64,000 nucleotides of DNA from Blasia pusilla. Lineage: Eukaryota > Marchantiophyta > Marchantiopsida > Blasiales. The stretch spans positions 9,114,001 to 9,178,000 of the forward strand of contig CM114271.1 of NCBI GenBank assembly GCA_050084515.1, written 5' to 3'. Under the pieces are notes generated by a model that saw nothing but the letters and a program-made list of their open reading frames with translations, was not told where the DNA came from and did no database searches. The position numbers were made by a program, and so were the translations under genes. Below, one piece after another: positions 22,701 through 35,530 of the stretch (its first letter is position 1; the number at the start of each line of letters is the position of its first letter).

Positions 22701-23180
22701 TGCTAATAGTGGACTCCGCAACGACATGTATAGGTTCTTGACTATTCTCGGATAGTTGGTGGCAAGCTTATGGGTTGCCTAGGAGTATTGTTTCAAATTG
22801 GGATCCAAAGTTTATCAGTGCTTTTTGGAAGCACTTATTCAAAAGGTTTAGGACCAATCTGAGTTTCAGTACTACCTTCCATCCCCAAATAGATGGACAA
22901 ATGGAAAAAGTAAAACTCGATCATGATTCAATACTTAAGGAATTATGTGAGTGTGGATGAGCGAGATTGGGCGAAGTGGCTAAGTATGGTTGATTATTGC
23001 TACAACTTGACCAAGCATTGTGCAATTGGAGAATCTTTGTTTCTTTTGGCATATGGACATGAGCCAGAAGGGCCTCTTGACCTGACCCTTTCAGAGGGTA
23101 CTACATCAACACAGGCTCAAAAAGCAATAGCGGTGTCGTATAGTAAAATCACCCACTATGTAAACTCCTCTATCACTAAG
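19731..23180 (+). pseudogene. Chromovirus gag-pol, first part
   Basis: Gag remnant at 19731-20040 (KALFQIS-like segment, related to 45225-45480). A CCHC zinc knuckle with CYNCVERGHMANGC is at 20164-20205. The protease core is LIDIGTSHSFLTP at about 20361-20400, with Asp-Ile-Gly in place of the usual Asp-Ser/Thr-Gly. RT 20864-21436 has [12 protein letters not shown] and YIDD at 21398-21409. RNase H at 21761-22190 includes FTDNISLKYFET. The integrase runs from about 22340 to 23180 with an SNWDPKFIS segment. Stops at 21146, 21434, 21758, 21980, 22061 and 22066 disable it; four of these six are TAG. Confidence 0.75.
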
Positions 23181-24370
23181 TGTTAGAGAGAGTTTTATTA
23201 GTATTAAGTAAATTAGCCTTGGAAAATGAAATTCCCATGTTTAAACCTCTTTAGGATGACTCATTTGCGCAGGCCCAACTTTAGGAAAAGAGATAATAAA
23301 TAAAAGATGGGATTAGAAAAGTAAAGTAGTGGGGTTGGTGCTTTCATAAAACAAAAGCAAAAGTAGTTTTGGTTGGTGGCTAGGGTTGGTGGGGTAGTTT
23401 GGAAGATATGAAGAGAGTAAAAAAAGATATTTTGGAAGAGATAAGAGGTAATATGCTTGTGTCAAAATGTGATTAGCTAAGCCTTGAGAGGAAGCCATGT
23501 GGCACAAGATAAGATTAGCCCTATTTCGTACTCTTGTGGATCCCTTGTGAATATATAAAGAGGAGGGACCTTCAAGGGTTCATCACCTTCTACTTCACAT
23601 CTTGAGTTTCTCATGTCACTCTTGAGTGTATGGCTTTGGGATTGCTTGCTCTTCCAATGACAGTGAATTATCCTTCTTGGGAGAGTAACTTGACCTTAGT
23701 CTATTCTTTAAGAGTTTTCTTGAGTGTGGTATGTGTGGAGATAAGAGACTTGTTACCCTAGATGAGTTTAGTCATACTAGAAATAGAGGATGGTTTGGCT
23801 TGTTATTTTCCCAATGAGAATGGATTACCCCTCTTGGGAGAGCAACTCCGCCAAATCCCATTATAGAGAAGAGTAGAGGATGTTTGTCAAGTATGGATAG
23901 GGGTGGAGTACGAATTGTGCCAAATTTTCCTTTTCTTAACCCGTACCATGTCAAGATTCTCTTTGTAGATAGGCATTGTTCACTTGCTAACCAGTTTATC
24001 ACTTTGGGGACGCGTTCATGAACCAAGTCATGCAATCTCCAACTCCGGTGATTCTTCCTATAGTCACGTACGGAAGGACATGGGATTGCACTTTGTATGT
24101 CATTACATAGTTATCCATGGACGTCAATAGGCTTGCTTAAGTAGGGTTTAACACTAGTTGTGTTATTTTCCTTGTGTAAAAATGTAAAGTAGTTTACAGA
24201 GATTTCATAGTTAGGAATTTTGGGATTCCATGTTATGAAGAAATGATCGCCTCGGCACTACCATTCGTGATTCCTATCGTGAGAGAATGGAGAGTTCACA
24301 TAATAATTATGTACTGAAAAGAGAGAAATTCTTATAGAGTTTGACTTGCATCAATCATGTCTGTTGCAGC
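23181..24370. mobile_element. Insertion (probable solo LTR) splitting the chromovirus integrase
   Basis: Integrase sequence stops near 23180 and resumes near 24440. The inserted block begins TGTTAGAG, may end TGTTGCA near 24368, has no coding frame and contains a strong TATATAAAG at 23552-23560. A solo LTR fits, but I could not fix the ends or a target duplication. Confidence 0.45.
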
Positions 24371-24439
24371 TAGAAGATCCGCCCTTACTTAAAGAAAGGC
24401 TCTTGACACGACAACGGAAGGTTTGGTGCTAGGGATGTG

Positions 24440-24960
24440 AGAACGGGAAGTGTGGGCAAGAAGAATTCTTGCAAAGGCTCAACCAAGGTATGTTAAGCAT
24501 GCTAAGAAGAGTCGGCGCCAAGTGAGATTCCAAGTAGGGGAGCAAGTGTGGTTGAGTGTGAAGAATCTCACTCTTATGAAGGTTGTCCGCGAAGCTATGT
24601 GCCAATTATGTTGGATTGTATGTGATCAAGGAAAACCGGTTTGAGGATGTGTACACATTGGAGTTGCCAGAAGAGTTCAAGATTCATCAGACTTTCCATG
24701 TGTTATTATTCAAGAAGTGTCTTCAAGATAATGTGTATCTCGAGTGGAGATAGGTGTTAAGACCACAAGAGGTAATCATGAATGAAGAATCGGAGTGTAA
24801 GGTGGAGACCATCTTGCGTTTGAGATATAGGGCCAACAAGTAAGAGTACTTGGTCAAGTGGAAGGGCTACCATGTGAAAGAGGCAACTTGGATTGCATAG
24901 GCAAATCTAAAATACGCGTAAGAGGTGTTGCAATACTTTAAACGGATGTAAGAAAATCAC
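24440..24960 (+). pseudogene. Chromovirus integrase tail and chromodomain
   Basis: The resumed integrase reads RILAKAQPRYVKHAKKSRRQVRFQVGEQVWLS at about 24455-24560. A chromodomain with YLVKWKGYHVKEATW follows at 24848-24892, then LQYFKRM. Chromodomains steer such elements to H3K9-methylated chromatin. Stops occur at 24841 and 24898 and after. Confidence 0.7.
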
Positions 24961-25228
24961 ATGCGTTAGTACATGTTCTTTGAACACGAACTCAAGAGGG
25001 TCACTATATGGAGGGCTCTACATCACCTGCGACGTTTTAGGGTCTAGACCCCCTAACTTATAAATGAAAATTAATTTTTTCTCACCCTTATGTATTTTAA
25101 AGGAATCATTTTTCATTTTTGGTACCCCTCAAATTCTTTAAGTAAAGCAATCACTTGAAATAAATAAGACCTTCAAAGAAAAGAAAAGTACCAAGTTAAG
25201 TTAACATCCAACATGTTATCCTTACACT

Positions 25229-25294
25229 ATGACAGAGGGGAATTGAACCCCTAATTAAGCAAGAGGTTCAATCAGCCAATGTGTCATCCCCCTA
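25229..25294 (-). tRNA. Degenerate tRNA-like sequence
   Basis: On minus, AGGGG / TTCAATT / CCCCT forms a perfect 5-bp T stem with a canonical 7-base loop. ATGACA near the 5' end pairs with TGTCAT at the 3' end as an acceptor stem. The middle is about 12 bases too short for normal D and anticodon arms, so this is a pseudogene or tRNA-derived repeat and not a working tRNA. No anticodon can be assigned. Confidence 0.35.
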
Positions 25295-25461
25295 GCCTAC
25301 TCCCTCCCATTATCCTACTCAAAATTCAAGAGTGTCAAGTACACTCTAAGCACACTTCATAAAAATATTTAATTTAACATATCTCAAACAGAAAAAAACT
25401 CACCAAGATCAACTCACACTCTAAATATATGTAGTCAAAGCATGTAAGTCAACTGAATCAA

Positions 25462-25462
<1 letters not shown>

Positions 25463-25506
<44 letters not shown>
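25463..25506. repeat. (TA)n microsatellite
   Basis: An uninterrupted TA run lies just beyond the 3' end of the transposon gene at 25639. The flanks 24960-25460 hold no recognised gene. Confidence 0.95.
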
Positions 25507-25510
<4 letters not shown>

Positions 25511-25638
25511 CTTGTACCCTTGATTTCATTGTCAAATTCACATTAGAGATCACCATTTCAATATCAATCCATTGCACATCTATTGCATCATAACTAAACA
25601 AGGTTTTGGTGTTACCATGGCCGAAAGACTTGTACCAA

Positions 25639-27900
25639 TTACACAATACGACAAATACTTCCTTTTTGTCCAAGAGGAGGTACAAGCCTGTTTAACAAGT
25701 CCAAGGTCCTGCGACGTCTTGACCAATGTGAACCATTCTTTTGAATCATAAACATAGTACACCCCAACCAATACTCTTTTTTTGCAACTCTTGCCTCCAC
25801 TGCAAGTTGTGTCTCTTTTCCCTTCCTTTTCTTTGACTTTGTTGATATTGTGGAAGGGCCAACATTTGCTGTAGATTCAAACAAAATTGCAATATCACTA
25901 CCAACATCAACCAAACAAGTTGGGCAATTAGGATAACGTTTCTTTCCCTTACCAGTAGTGTAATAAGTCTTTTGGGCTATTCGAGTTAGTCTATCCTTTG
26001 ACATGAAAGGATTGCAAGACAACTGACTTACAAGGATGGATTTATAGATAATCTTGCCCTCATAAATTACAATAGGCACTATTGCATGGGGAATTGCCAT
26101 ATTAGTGAGTTCTGCTTGAACAGATGCAAACACATGCCTTAGTTCATGTCCTAATACCTCCATTTCAATAGATTTGGGATCAATGTCAATATCTATCTCT
26201 TCGTTATCTATTATGAAAGGTACATTGATATCACAACTTTCCTCTACAACCCAAGAATCAATATGGTTCAAATCTTCCTCAAGGTCCTCAAACTCTAAAA
26301 ACTCCCCAATTGGGTGCTCATATATTGGAGACACTATTGTGGATCGGTTATCTTCATGTTCTTCAACATCATCACATGACAGTACTTCCCTTATTGAAGC
26401 TGAATGAGGCCATGTCTCGGCCTCCACATCCCATGGATGCATCCACCACCTTCTCTTTGCAATTGGCAAGGAACTCTTTGGAGACATGTTCAACAACCTC
26501 AAAAGCTCTTTTGCTGCATCCAACCCTTCTTTAAGAGCATCAACAACCAACTCATTAGTCCCAACCAATGAATGATCAAATAGATTCGGAGCTTGGTCTC
26601 CTTCACCAAGAGGATGCAGTTTTGCCCAAATATGATCTTGCTTATGATGTGAACAACGTATCTTTAATCCTTCTGGTCCATACTCTAGGACAGCCAATCG
26701 ATTCACTCCTACTGCACTATCCAGTAGAGATCCAAAGTCATAGTTTCTTTCATGACCACTCATGCCAACTACCTTGCTGAAAAAAATCTCACAACAATCA
26801 GATCCTAGCAAGTGAAATGGAACTTGAAGATATGGAAACTCGTCTCGAAATGCACAAACTAAGAGTATAATGAAATGGCAAGACATGTTGATATCATGGA
26901 AAGCTTGAATAGAGATCATATTTTTTTTGGTGACACATCCTGTATTCCCTGTCACATAATGGTCACCGTACTTCAACCATAGCCTCCACAAACGGAGAAA
27001 CCAAGATACCTTAGATGCCAATACTATACGAGTTCTCAAGTCATGCTTCACAGAGAAGAAAATGTCGATGTAATCTGCACAAATCTCAAGGTACAACTTA
27101 GTCCCAAAACTTCTATCATGTCGAACATCTTGCCGCTCAAACATGTGGTGTAGGCAGGCTTGCACTCTCCTAGATGCTATCCGTTGTGGGCCAGCCCAGT
27201 TTTGTCTGTCTGTCCAATTCACATCATCCTAGTTCAAGCCATGCTCCTCAATTTTATAGTGGTTATAAATTGACGTCACATAGGACAACGATGCATGTTG
27301 GTCACCAAGCACTAGCATGGCAGCACATCTGTCAAATGGGTTAAAAGCCTTTTTCCCATTGTGGGATGGATCTTGGTCTCCAAAGCCATACAAGTCTCCA
27401 TTTGGAAGAATGGACACAAAATACTGCCACCCTTCCCACCCTACTTTATACCTTGGAAAAGAACCATTCATACCAATATAATCTTCCATCATTAATTTCC
27501 TACGACGAGCATCACCATCACTAGCATGCCCCAATAAAGGGCCAACATTGGCTCTACAATATTCATCCCACATGGATTTCGGCTGCACCCAATGTTCCCT
27601 CACCCAATCTGCTTTGAATCGATTACAAGTTGCGGTGGCACAAAGCGCCAATTTTGGCATTTTCTCATGCAAAGGATTCACAATTACTACTCTAGCATAC
27701 ATACCTTTCGCATATTTCTTAAAAGTACTCACAATTTTATCATACCCTTCAGTACCTTCCCCAACAAGTACTTCCAAGCCAAAAGAGCATGTATGTTCTT
27801 CCGAGGGACCACAAAAACCAATAAGCGTGTCATATTTAGCCTCCCATCTATCACAACAGTTGTATCAAATTAGAACATAAACCCAATATAAAACAATAAA
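25639..27900 (-). pseudogene. DNA transposase of unresolved superfamily, C-terminal part
   Basis: Two adjoining frames (27777-27229 and 27222-25639) separated by one stop at 27229. Upstream, KYDTLIGFCGPSEEH near 27840-27790 continues the exon. Features are a Cys/His-poor alpha-beta region (NPFDRCAAMLVLGDQHASLSY) and then FHLLGSDCCEIFFSKVVGMSGHERNYDF. The last has the D..E.FFS pattern seen at the C-terminal catalytic acid of several cut-and-paste transposases, for example P-element-like ones. A long acidic tail ends near 25640. The translation is little damaged compared with the gypsy elements. I cannot name the superfamily. Confidence 0.5.
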
Positions 27901-27999
27901 CATGACATATAAATGTGCAAAGTAATATAATCATTATGTTAGTGCATATCCATACATATATCAAGGCCAACTTTCTCCAGAGATTCAAACACACCTTGG

Positions 28000-30038
28000 C
28001 CTTTCTTTTATCCTTGTTTCATCCTCAACGAACATTACAGGCACATCTCCCTCGATTCTAAGTAGTTATTTTGATGCAAATAGTACTTGGGAGACCTCTT
28101 GAAATATCTCTTTTTGTAGCCCAACTCTAAAGGGTGGTAGTTTTGCTCTGTCACGTTTCAAGGTCTTCAGACTTGGCCCTCCCAAGTTTTCCGAAAGTAG
28201 TGGGCAACTTGTCGGCCACCAAACTGGAACATGGCTTGGGAAAAGGCTTTGGTTCTCTTACTGTAACGATAACCATTGGCCACTCTCTGCAAATTCTTAG
28301 CCACATATTTCAAGAAATCCCACAACCCCTCCTTACCAACAAATGCCCCATCCCTATGTCCATTTACTATGTTCTAGAGAAATGGTCTCAAATCTTTCCT
28401 ATCTGCAACTACTCCTAACATGTCTTCTAGCTTCTTTCGCCTAGTACTCAAGGCACAAATCCTTTGTGATTGTTGTGCCAAAAGCCAAAGTTTTCTCCTA
28501 AATAGAGTGTTCAATTTTCCCACATGCTCCCTCAACTTTGTCTTGGTCAAGTACTTCATGGCCATCCCTCTTTGAGTTGTCCTGCCTCCTCTATGCACTA
28601 AAGCTTCCGCTTCCCTGTGCACCCGACCACGAAAATCATCCTCCCGCTTAATGGAGTCACAATGACTACAAGTGAGGTTCTCAAACCCTCCCCCATTACT
28701 TGACAATCTAGAGCAAAGCTTGTGCCTAAAACAACCTTGTATACATACAATTGACCTACTACTTGGATTGAACACTTGCGCTGAAGTGGTAAGCTCACAA
28801 TCCCAAATAGTTCCTCCTGTCTGATCATCTAGTATGGCCTTCACATCCATCAACTCTCCTCTCCATTGTACGTTTGACTCCCATAAGCCCCAACAAAGCA
28901 AACTTAGTCCAAAATCAATGGAGGAAGCAAACCCACCTTTTCCTAAACTGCTTCCTTCCTTGAAGGCATCAGGGTTAAGGAATTTGGTAATGGAATTTTG
29001 AGACGGAAATAAGTCCCTAGGATCTGCCTTCTTTGGTCTTTCCTTCTTCCCAGACCTCAAGGCAAGTTGGGCAGTGATCTCTCTAGTGTCAAGAGCATCC
29101 AAGTGATATCGACTAACCAACTATTGTCGTAGATTATGCTCCAAATTGGCCTTTCTTGGGCACATGTCTGTGTGCAACTTGCCACAGATTATACATCGTA
29201 CCTTGAACAGGTATGACTTGTGTGCAAACTGCATATCAGCAATAGATGGCATCATAGAGAACACTATTGTCTCACCCCCAACCTCTACATTCATTTTCTC
29301 AACTATTCCTAAACCTACGGTGATATGATGTTCATGATCCCATTGAGGTTGTTGTATAATGTCACTGGGAGAAATCAATGTACTAGGCAGACCCCGTCTC
29401 TTACAAAAATTCTCCTTGTGCTTAGGGTTGTTGAGATGCTTAGTCTTATAATTGTTGAAGCAATTTGCAATTGATTTTAAAAATTGGGAATTAGTTGCAT
29501 TCCCATAAGTCTCCCGACACTCTAAGCACTCTAGGTGCCCTCGGACATCTTGCCCCTCATCCCAAGTTCGCACTCTCCACTTATGCTCATCATATCCTTG
29601 TCGCTTTACCCAATCTTTAAGCTTGCTCCACTCCTCATTCCAACTCTTTCCTGCCACCTCAAACATAAGCAGTGACTCAAATGAACCTGTGACAGGCAAT
29701 GTATCGACTACTTGCTCTTGGGTTGTGGCTTCTGTATGTGATTGAGACCCAACATTTGTGTCCTCCATGGTAGACACAATAGCAGCAGATGAATGCGAGG
29801 ACACAATTGCAACCCCCCCAATACATCTAGAGGCTTGTTGTGCAATCACAAAAACACTCCCTTCAAGTTCACTAATCTCAATGAGGTTCTCAATAGGATG
29901 TCTAACTCTACCAGGTAGCCTATCATCCCAAAAATCAAATTTAAAGTCAACTGCCCTAGCACATCGAGTGCGGAAGTCGGCCAGTGTTTGTCCTTCTTTG
30001 AAGGACAAACACAAAAATTGGTACATCATCCTTCCCAT
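28000..30038 (-). pseudogene. DNA transposase, N-terminal and middle part, with BED-like finger
   Basis: Frame 30038-29121 contains CLECRETYG, then HLNNPKH (CxxC...HxxxxxH), a BED- or TTF-like DNA-binding finger, then CIICGKLHTDMC. After one stop, 29120-28374 continues with TCSHCDSIKREDDF and a basic helical stretch. Between 28370 and 28000 the frame goes on (GKEGLWDFLKYVAKNLQ, then PVMFVEDETRIKER), where the acidic VEDET may be a catalytic Asp. The pieces lie in order on one strand and most likely form one multi-exon or lightly broken gene with 25639-27900 and 30434-31129. Confidence 0.45.
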
Positions 30039-30433
30039 CCTTTTCTACTAGTCTCACTGAGTTGGAACTGGGGTTTGCCATTTGTACAAGGTATCAAAGG
30101 CATTCAAACTATCATATACGTAGTTCAACCTGTCATGTACCACAACAATAAACAAAAGAGGTCACAAATCAAGGTTTGTTATGCTTCTACAACAATTGAT
30201 AGCCATGCATAACATCAAATAACTATCCTCATTCAAACTTCAAGACTTAATCCATTTAATTCATTACAACCCAATCAAAACGTCCATTCAATATGAGTTA
30301 TAGTTTTGAGTCTGAAGATGCAAAACTCCTGAAAACATAAAGGTAATTTGTGCAAAATCTTACACGTGAAATATGTAATGAGACTATAGTCCCATTGTGC
30401 TTACCTACAAAATTTCTCTATCGTATTCATTAA

Positions 30434-31129
30434 TTAAACCCAAGAGATATGTTGATAATCTACAATGCCTAGTGTGGGGACAATTGGATGATCAGGGCAA
30501 TAGATCATCCATCTGATCTCATTATGTGCAACATGACGCCAAGATTCTCTGCCAGGTGCAAAACCTTCCTCCTTGCTCGCTACCAAGCAACCCAAATGCC
30601 ATGTCTTTGGACATCTCAAACATTGGACGACCTTTGCTAGATGCTCGTTGCGATGCGGCATGTTGCATGCCACACATGTATGGAGAAGGCAACACTGCAC
30701 ATCAAGTGGCAAACATCCATGATAGAAGAAACAAACACAGAAAGGTTGGGGGCACTGTCTTATATTAGTTTGAATGGAAGCCATTCTACCACACTTGAAA
30801 CATTTGTATGTCCCGGAGGTACACTCTGGATAATACCAAGGGTCGCTCACCTTGTCCTTTGGAATGACCACAACAGGGCAATGAGACACCGTCTGGCCAA
30901 CTTTATGAACATGGTGAAATTGTCGATGGCAAAGCCCATCACAAATCACTGGATCTCCATGCAAATCGCAAATAGCACACAAATGAGGACTGCATTGTCG
31001 CAACTCAATATCTGAGAATAAGGGAATTTGTGGCAACATCATGCTCATGTTCTTCCTAGAGAGTGGATTATTCTTGGCTTGCCCCTTGTATCTTGCCGTT
31101 ATGGCTACTAGACATTTAAACATGGACAC
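30434..31129 (-). pseudogene. EDM2-like PHD-finger cluster linked to a transposase
   Basis: The 231-residue frame has three Cys/His modules in a row. Residues 51-84 are CAIC, ICDGLCHRQFHH and C84. Residues 110-139 are CFKC, RQCPQPFCVCFFYHGC. Residues 152-214 are CVAC, VQCLRCPKTWHLGC and CPDH. This PHD, degenerate PHD, C5HCH order is that of plant EDM2 proteins, which bind histone marks and modulate silencing of transposons. In EDM2 a methyltransferase-like region follows; here transposase-like frames follow on the same strand. That suggests capture by a transposon or insertion into an EDM2-type gene. A further short frame at 31537-31211 could be an upstream exon. Confidence 0.6.
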
Positions 31130-31559
31130 TGAATTAGTTATAACTTAACCAAATAGTAGATATAGGCATGCATAATTGTAGACAAACTAAAAGACTTAAA
31201 AGTCAATTGCTTAGAACTCAACTAAATACCAACTCTCAAAAAAATAAACTATGCTTGAAAAGGAAGTAGAATCCTTCCTAGCGTAGTTCTGAATGCCTGC
31301 TGCAAACGCTTTGAAATGTATGTTTGATAACACACAATGCAGCATAAGCATAGAATAACTGTTTTTGCTAGTATGAGAGAAGAAATAGGCTACAGACATA
31401 AACTCAACATCCCCACATGTTGAACACACCTGACAGGTTGGATAGTTACCTAAGACCACATAACCAATCTGTGCCCTTGTGACCGGCGTGGAAAATAGTA
31501 TCCACAAAAACTGCCAAGGCTTTGGGCAATGAATCAAGGCTATTGAATGTGTTGAACAA

Positions 31560-32322
31560 TTCTGGTGCTACCAAAATGAGAGAAAGAAAGATTGTACCAT
31601 TAAGTAGTGCCTGTCACCTTGTGAGGAAAAAAAGGGTATCACCACGACTCAAATAGAGGATAGATAGAGCGGGATGGGTAGAAAAAGCAGCCGACCTCCT
31701 TTCTCAATGTTTGGGAACAAGAATCTACGGACAATCTGATGTGAGATTGGGAGAGGGAGAAGAAGAGTGTGAGGATGGGATAGCTAAAGCTCGCTCACCA
31801 AGCAAAAGTGGCCGGACGCGTGAGAGCTGCAACGGCAATGGCAGCAACCACAAAGGGCAGAATCTGTGAGAGAGATATGGTGATATCAATTTTTTTTCCC
31901 AAGCTTATCCTTCTTCACTTTGATCCGAATGAAGCCAAAGCGACATTCCCTTCTTGCCTAAAGAGTCTTCACCAGAACAACTCAGAGGCCGCAATTCATC
32001 TAATGGAAAAGCGTGCAACATGTAGTTGTCAAACGCATGGTAGAACATCTCCCATACCCACATCAATCCAGTTCAAATTCAGATGGATTTCACCACTCCC
32101 AGAAAAGTCCCTGAAGTGGCACAACGCACAAATAGAGGACTGGAGATCCCATCCAATAAAAAAAACAATTGGGGCTCAAAGAGCCAACCAGGTCTAGGGC
32201 CACAACCAGCATGATTGAAAAGAAAAAGGGGATGCCTCAACAAGATAACTTAACCAACAGCAGCATACACAAGGAATGATTGAGTGAACTGATGTTTTGT
32301 CCTCAAGAACCAAGATGGCCAT

Positions 32323-32399
<77 letters not shown>

Positions 32400-33095
32400 G
32401 CTTTGCTAATCCAGATCTCGAGATACCAAAAGCATGCCGTGACACCACTTCCAATTGCGTATGCGCTCCTACATTCAATAAGCTCCCGTGTTGAATCAAA
32501 GAAGGAAGGCATGCAAATGTAGAAATGAAGGAAAGGAAACCGCTCAAGAGAATAGAGGCACGATACGTATACTCTCATATAAGAAAGCAAGAAAATAAAG
32601 GAGCATACCAACTTCCGAGCCACTCCCGATCACACTCTCCTACTACGCCACCACTCCTTGAGCGACAAAACCCAAAGAAATCAGGAAGTAGACTCGAGCC
32701 TCTTCCGATCACTCTCTCTAGCTGCACTGCCACTCCTTGAGCAACAGAACCCAAAGTTGTGCACTCTGCTGGGAAGGGACTTCAAGTGGCGGCTCAATTT
32801 GCCGCTCAAAGCTTGTCTTTGAAGGTCAAAACCCTAGACCCAACAAACCCAACTCAAATTGAGAGGGAAACTTGAAAGTGAGGACTCCCTTCTTCCCTCT
32901 AAAGCTTTTCCAAAAAAATGTTTTTTTGAGCTAGGGAAGCTAATTTTTGTAAAAAAATAATTTAATATATGTAGAAGTGACATGTATAAACCCCATCTTA
33001 TCTTAACATCTTTTGTGGAAGGAAGACTACTTTAAAAATACCCTATTGTTCTTATAAGAGTTTGATGGAAAAAATTATGCCCTATTGTTCTTCCA
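31560..33095. other. Non-coding region with GA microsatellite
   Basis: No supported gene. A (GA)n run occupies 32325-32397. The long open frames over it are products of the dinucleotide repeat. The rest may be promoter of the minus-strand transposon gene. Confidence 0.5.
32325..32397. repeat. (GA)n microsatellite
   Basis: About 36 uninterrupted GA units. Confidence 0.95.
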
Positions 33096-33099
33096 CAAA

Positions 33100-33643
33100 A
33101 CTTAATAAGTCTTCTGAGGGACGCAATTTAAAAACCCCTAACTTTTTTGCACGTGATGGGGCATTTGTGTGGAAGTGAGACCCCCGAGAACACGAACCTC
33201 ACTTTGAGCGCCAAACGGCGTCTCAAGGGTAGAGGATGGAATGGGAGTTTGGCGTTGGAACTCGAAACCCAAACCTGATCCAAGGGAGTGGATTTCGTAA
33301 GCCACACTTGGATACCAACTCGCGATTCATTTCGTGACTCGCGGTTGGTGCAATTGACAGTTGGAACCGCCGGGCATGCAAATGCCATTGGAGGTTCCTC
33401 AACCAACCAGAAAGTCTATCCCAAGTCTTGAAAGACTTGCTTGTGTTGTAAACCATGAAACTAGGAAGGTTGAGCTTGATGAGAGGTCGAGTCGAGAACT
33501 CAGAAAGTTAGAACGCTAATTGACCCAGACCCGACTAAGGGGAATTCGTGTTTGGATGCGGATCAAGATTGAGAGCGTGTCCTACTGAATGGATGCTTCT
33601 AAAAAATAAAACATTTATGTTTAAGGAGAGTAGGCACATGACA
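33100..33643 (+). repeat. LTR fragment, family L
   Basis: It ends GTAGGCACATGACA like the LTR at 34276-35291 (GTAGGCACACAACA) and shares the block of GGGAGTT, CGAAACCC, GTGGATTT in order. Its 5' part is missing or diverged. From 33644 to 34275 I see no feature. Confidence 0.5.
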
Positions 33644-34275
33644 ATAGAAACCTTGGGCCAAAGGCCGTTGTAACTAGATCAGGCTAATGTTCCAATAAAA
33701 GAATACATGGATTTGGAGATTTAATGCTTATGTTGATTAAAATTTGTATGTGGTAGTGCATGGCAATGAGTAGTTCTTCATAGGCTTAGGATATAAGTCA
33801 AGAGGATAGAAAAGGAGTATTTGAGGTGAAAACTTGGATTTAGATAAGCACCTAGAACAGGACCAAGTGTTGTGCGACTAACACTTGGGCTTGGGGTATC
33901 CTTATTCATGATAGAATGAGTGAACTTAGTGATGCGCCTAAGTCGAGTATGAGAGCAACCCAAAAGTAGTATGACTTGTATACCGTGTAAACAAGTGAGT
34001 TGTTTACGAGTTATGAGCCAGAGAAGTCTTAGGTAGCAAACTTAGCTATCTTATTTCATAGGTTAGATGAGTTCCAAAAAATTGATCTAGGCTAATCAAA
34101 GAGGAGATGCTAAATGATGCTGAGTGTTGTAGGCGAAAGCTTAAGAATTAAGCCAAACGAGGAATTTCCTGTTAGTTACTATAACACAATTTGATATCAA
34201 GGGCTCGGCTTCCCAAAAGACTTGACATTAGAACGTTGGCGTTGATGAGGGCATCGATCTCTACAGAGGAATGAG

Positions 34276-35291
34276 TGTCGCAACCCTCATAACCAAACGA
34301 GCGGCAAGTGGAACATTCAAACTCTAGCGGGCTCATGCTAGGATGGTTTATGCTTTGGAATGATCTCTTGGAAGAGATGCAAGAGACACAAGAGATGAGA
34401 CGCAAACAAGGTTGAGTGTGTCATGCATTTATGGTTGCGACTAGGAAACCTGGACAAAAAATGAACCAATAATTGAGAGAAGTGGAGTGTAGGAAGGTTG
34501 GTTGCCAAAGAGGGAGAACTGGATTTGGAACATGACTAGCGTTTGGGGTTTCTACTATATTTTAGACCATAACTTCTAGTTCCAAGATGCATTTGGGACA
34601 AATAAGATGGCGTTGGAAAGAATATGCAAGGCCGGTTCCAGCGCACTAAAGATCTTAGCAAATGCATAAGCACAAGCTGAGATATTGGCTGAAAACGAGT
34701 GTATGGGGAATCAGGTTGAGGGCCAAAAAGAGGGGCCCGAGTGTCTCTTCCCCAAAGGTGGGGGGAGGGCGGGGATTCCCAAAAGTACTAGTAAGGGGGA
34801 GGATGTCCAAGAGTGCTCGGGACTCGAAACCCATTTTGGGACGCCGCGGGGTTACCCAAGGGCACGGAATGGATTGGGAGTTTTGGCATTGGGATTTGAA
34901 ACCCGAACCAAGTCTAATAGAGTGGATTTTGGAGGACCCTATTGGATTCCGAGTCGTGACTCATTTAGTTGTTCTTAGTTTGGAGACTCATATAAGCTCC
35001 ATTGGAAAGTTGAGACCGCTTAGCGCGCAAAGGCCATTATAAGTGTCTAGACTAACCACAAAGTCTATCACAAGTGTCGGAAGACTTGCCCGTGTTGGGG
35101 ACCTAGGAACTAGGGAGGGTGGAGCTTGATGAGGTGCCGAGTTGAGAACTTGGTGGGTTGGAAGGTCGATTGATCCAAACTAGACTAACATGAGTGTGTT
35201 TGGGTGTAGATTGGTGACGAGAGTATGTCGTACTGAACGTACACTTCCACAACATTAAAGATTGACATTCAAGAGGAGTAGGCACACAACA
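34276..35291 (+). repeat. LTR, family L, apparently full length
   Basis: It starts TGTCGCAACCCTCATAACC and ends GGCACACAACA (1016 bp). Matching starts occur at 45488 (plus) and, reversed, at 19730 and about 35530. No gag or pol adjoins on either side, so it is probably a solo LTR. Its short open frames are not genes. Confidence 0.55.
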
Positions 35292-35439
35292 TTGGCACCC
35301 AACCTCTTGTGGGACTTAAGCTCCTCTCAAGTCTTGCTTGGCATTTGGTCTTGTTCTAGTAAGTTACGACCATCATCACTTAAGAGGACCAACAAGGCTC
35401 GCGTCTTGCTTCTAACTCATGTCTCATTCTAGAGACTCT

Positions 35440-35530
35440 AATGCGCTTCCATCCTAGTGTGAGCCCACTAAAATTATGATGTTCTGCATTGTCGCACGTT
35501 TGGCTTCGAGGGTCACCACAATTTGGGAGA
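35440..35530 (-). repeat. LTR terminus, family L, reverse orientation
   Basis: CATCCTAGTGTGAGCCCACT through TTCGAGGGTCACCACA matches, with divergence, the reversed LTR start seen at 19650-19730. From 35531 to 36060 nothing is recognised. Confidence 0.4.

Noticed and set aside
32194-32547. Long open frames over the GA repeat
   Set aside because: Dinucleotide repeats give stop-free ER or SL repeats; no other coding evidence.
34662-35042. Possible genes inside the family L LTR
   Set aside because: The region lies inside an LTR bounded by TGTCGC and ACA, and the same sequence elsewhere has different open frames.
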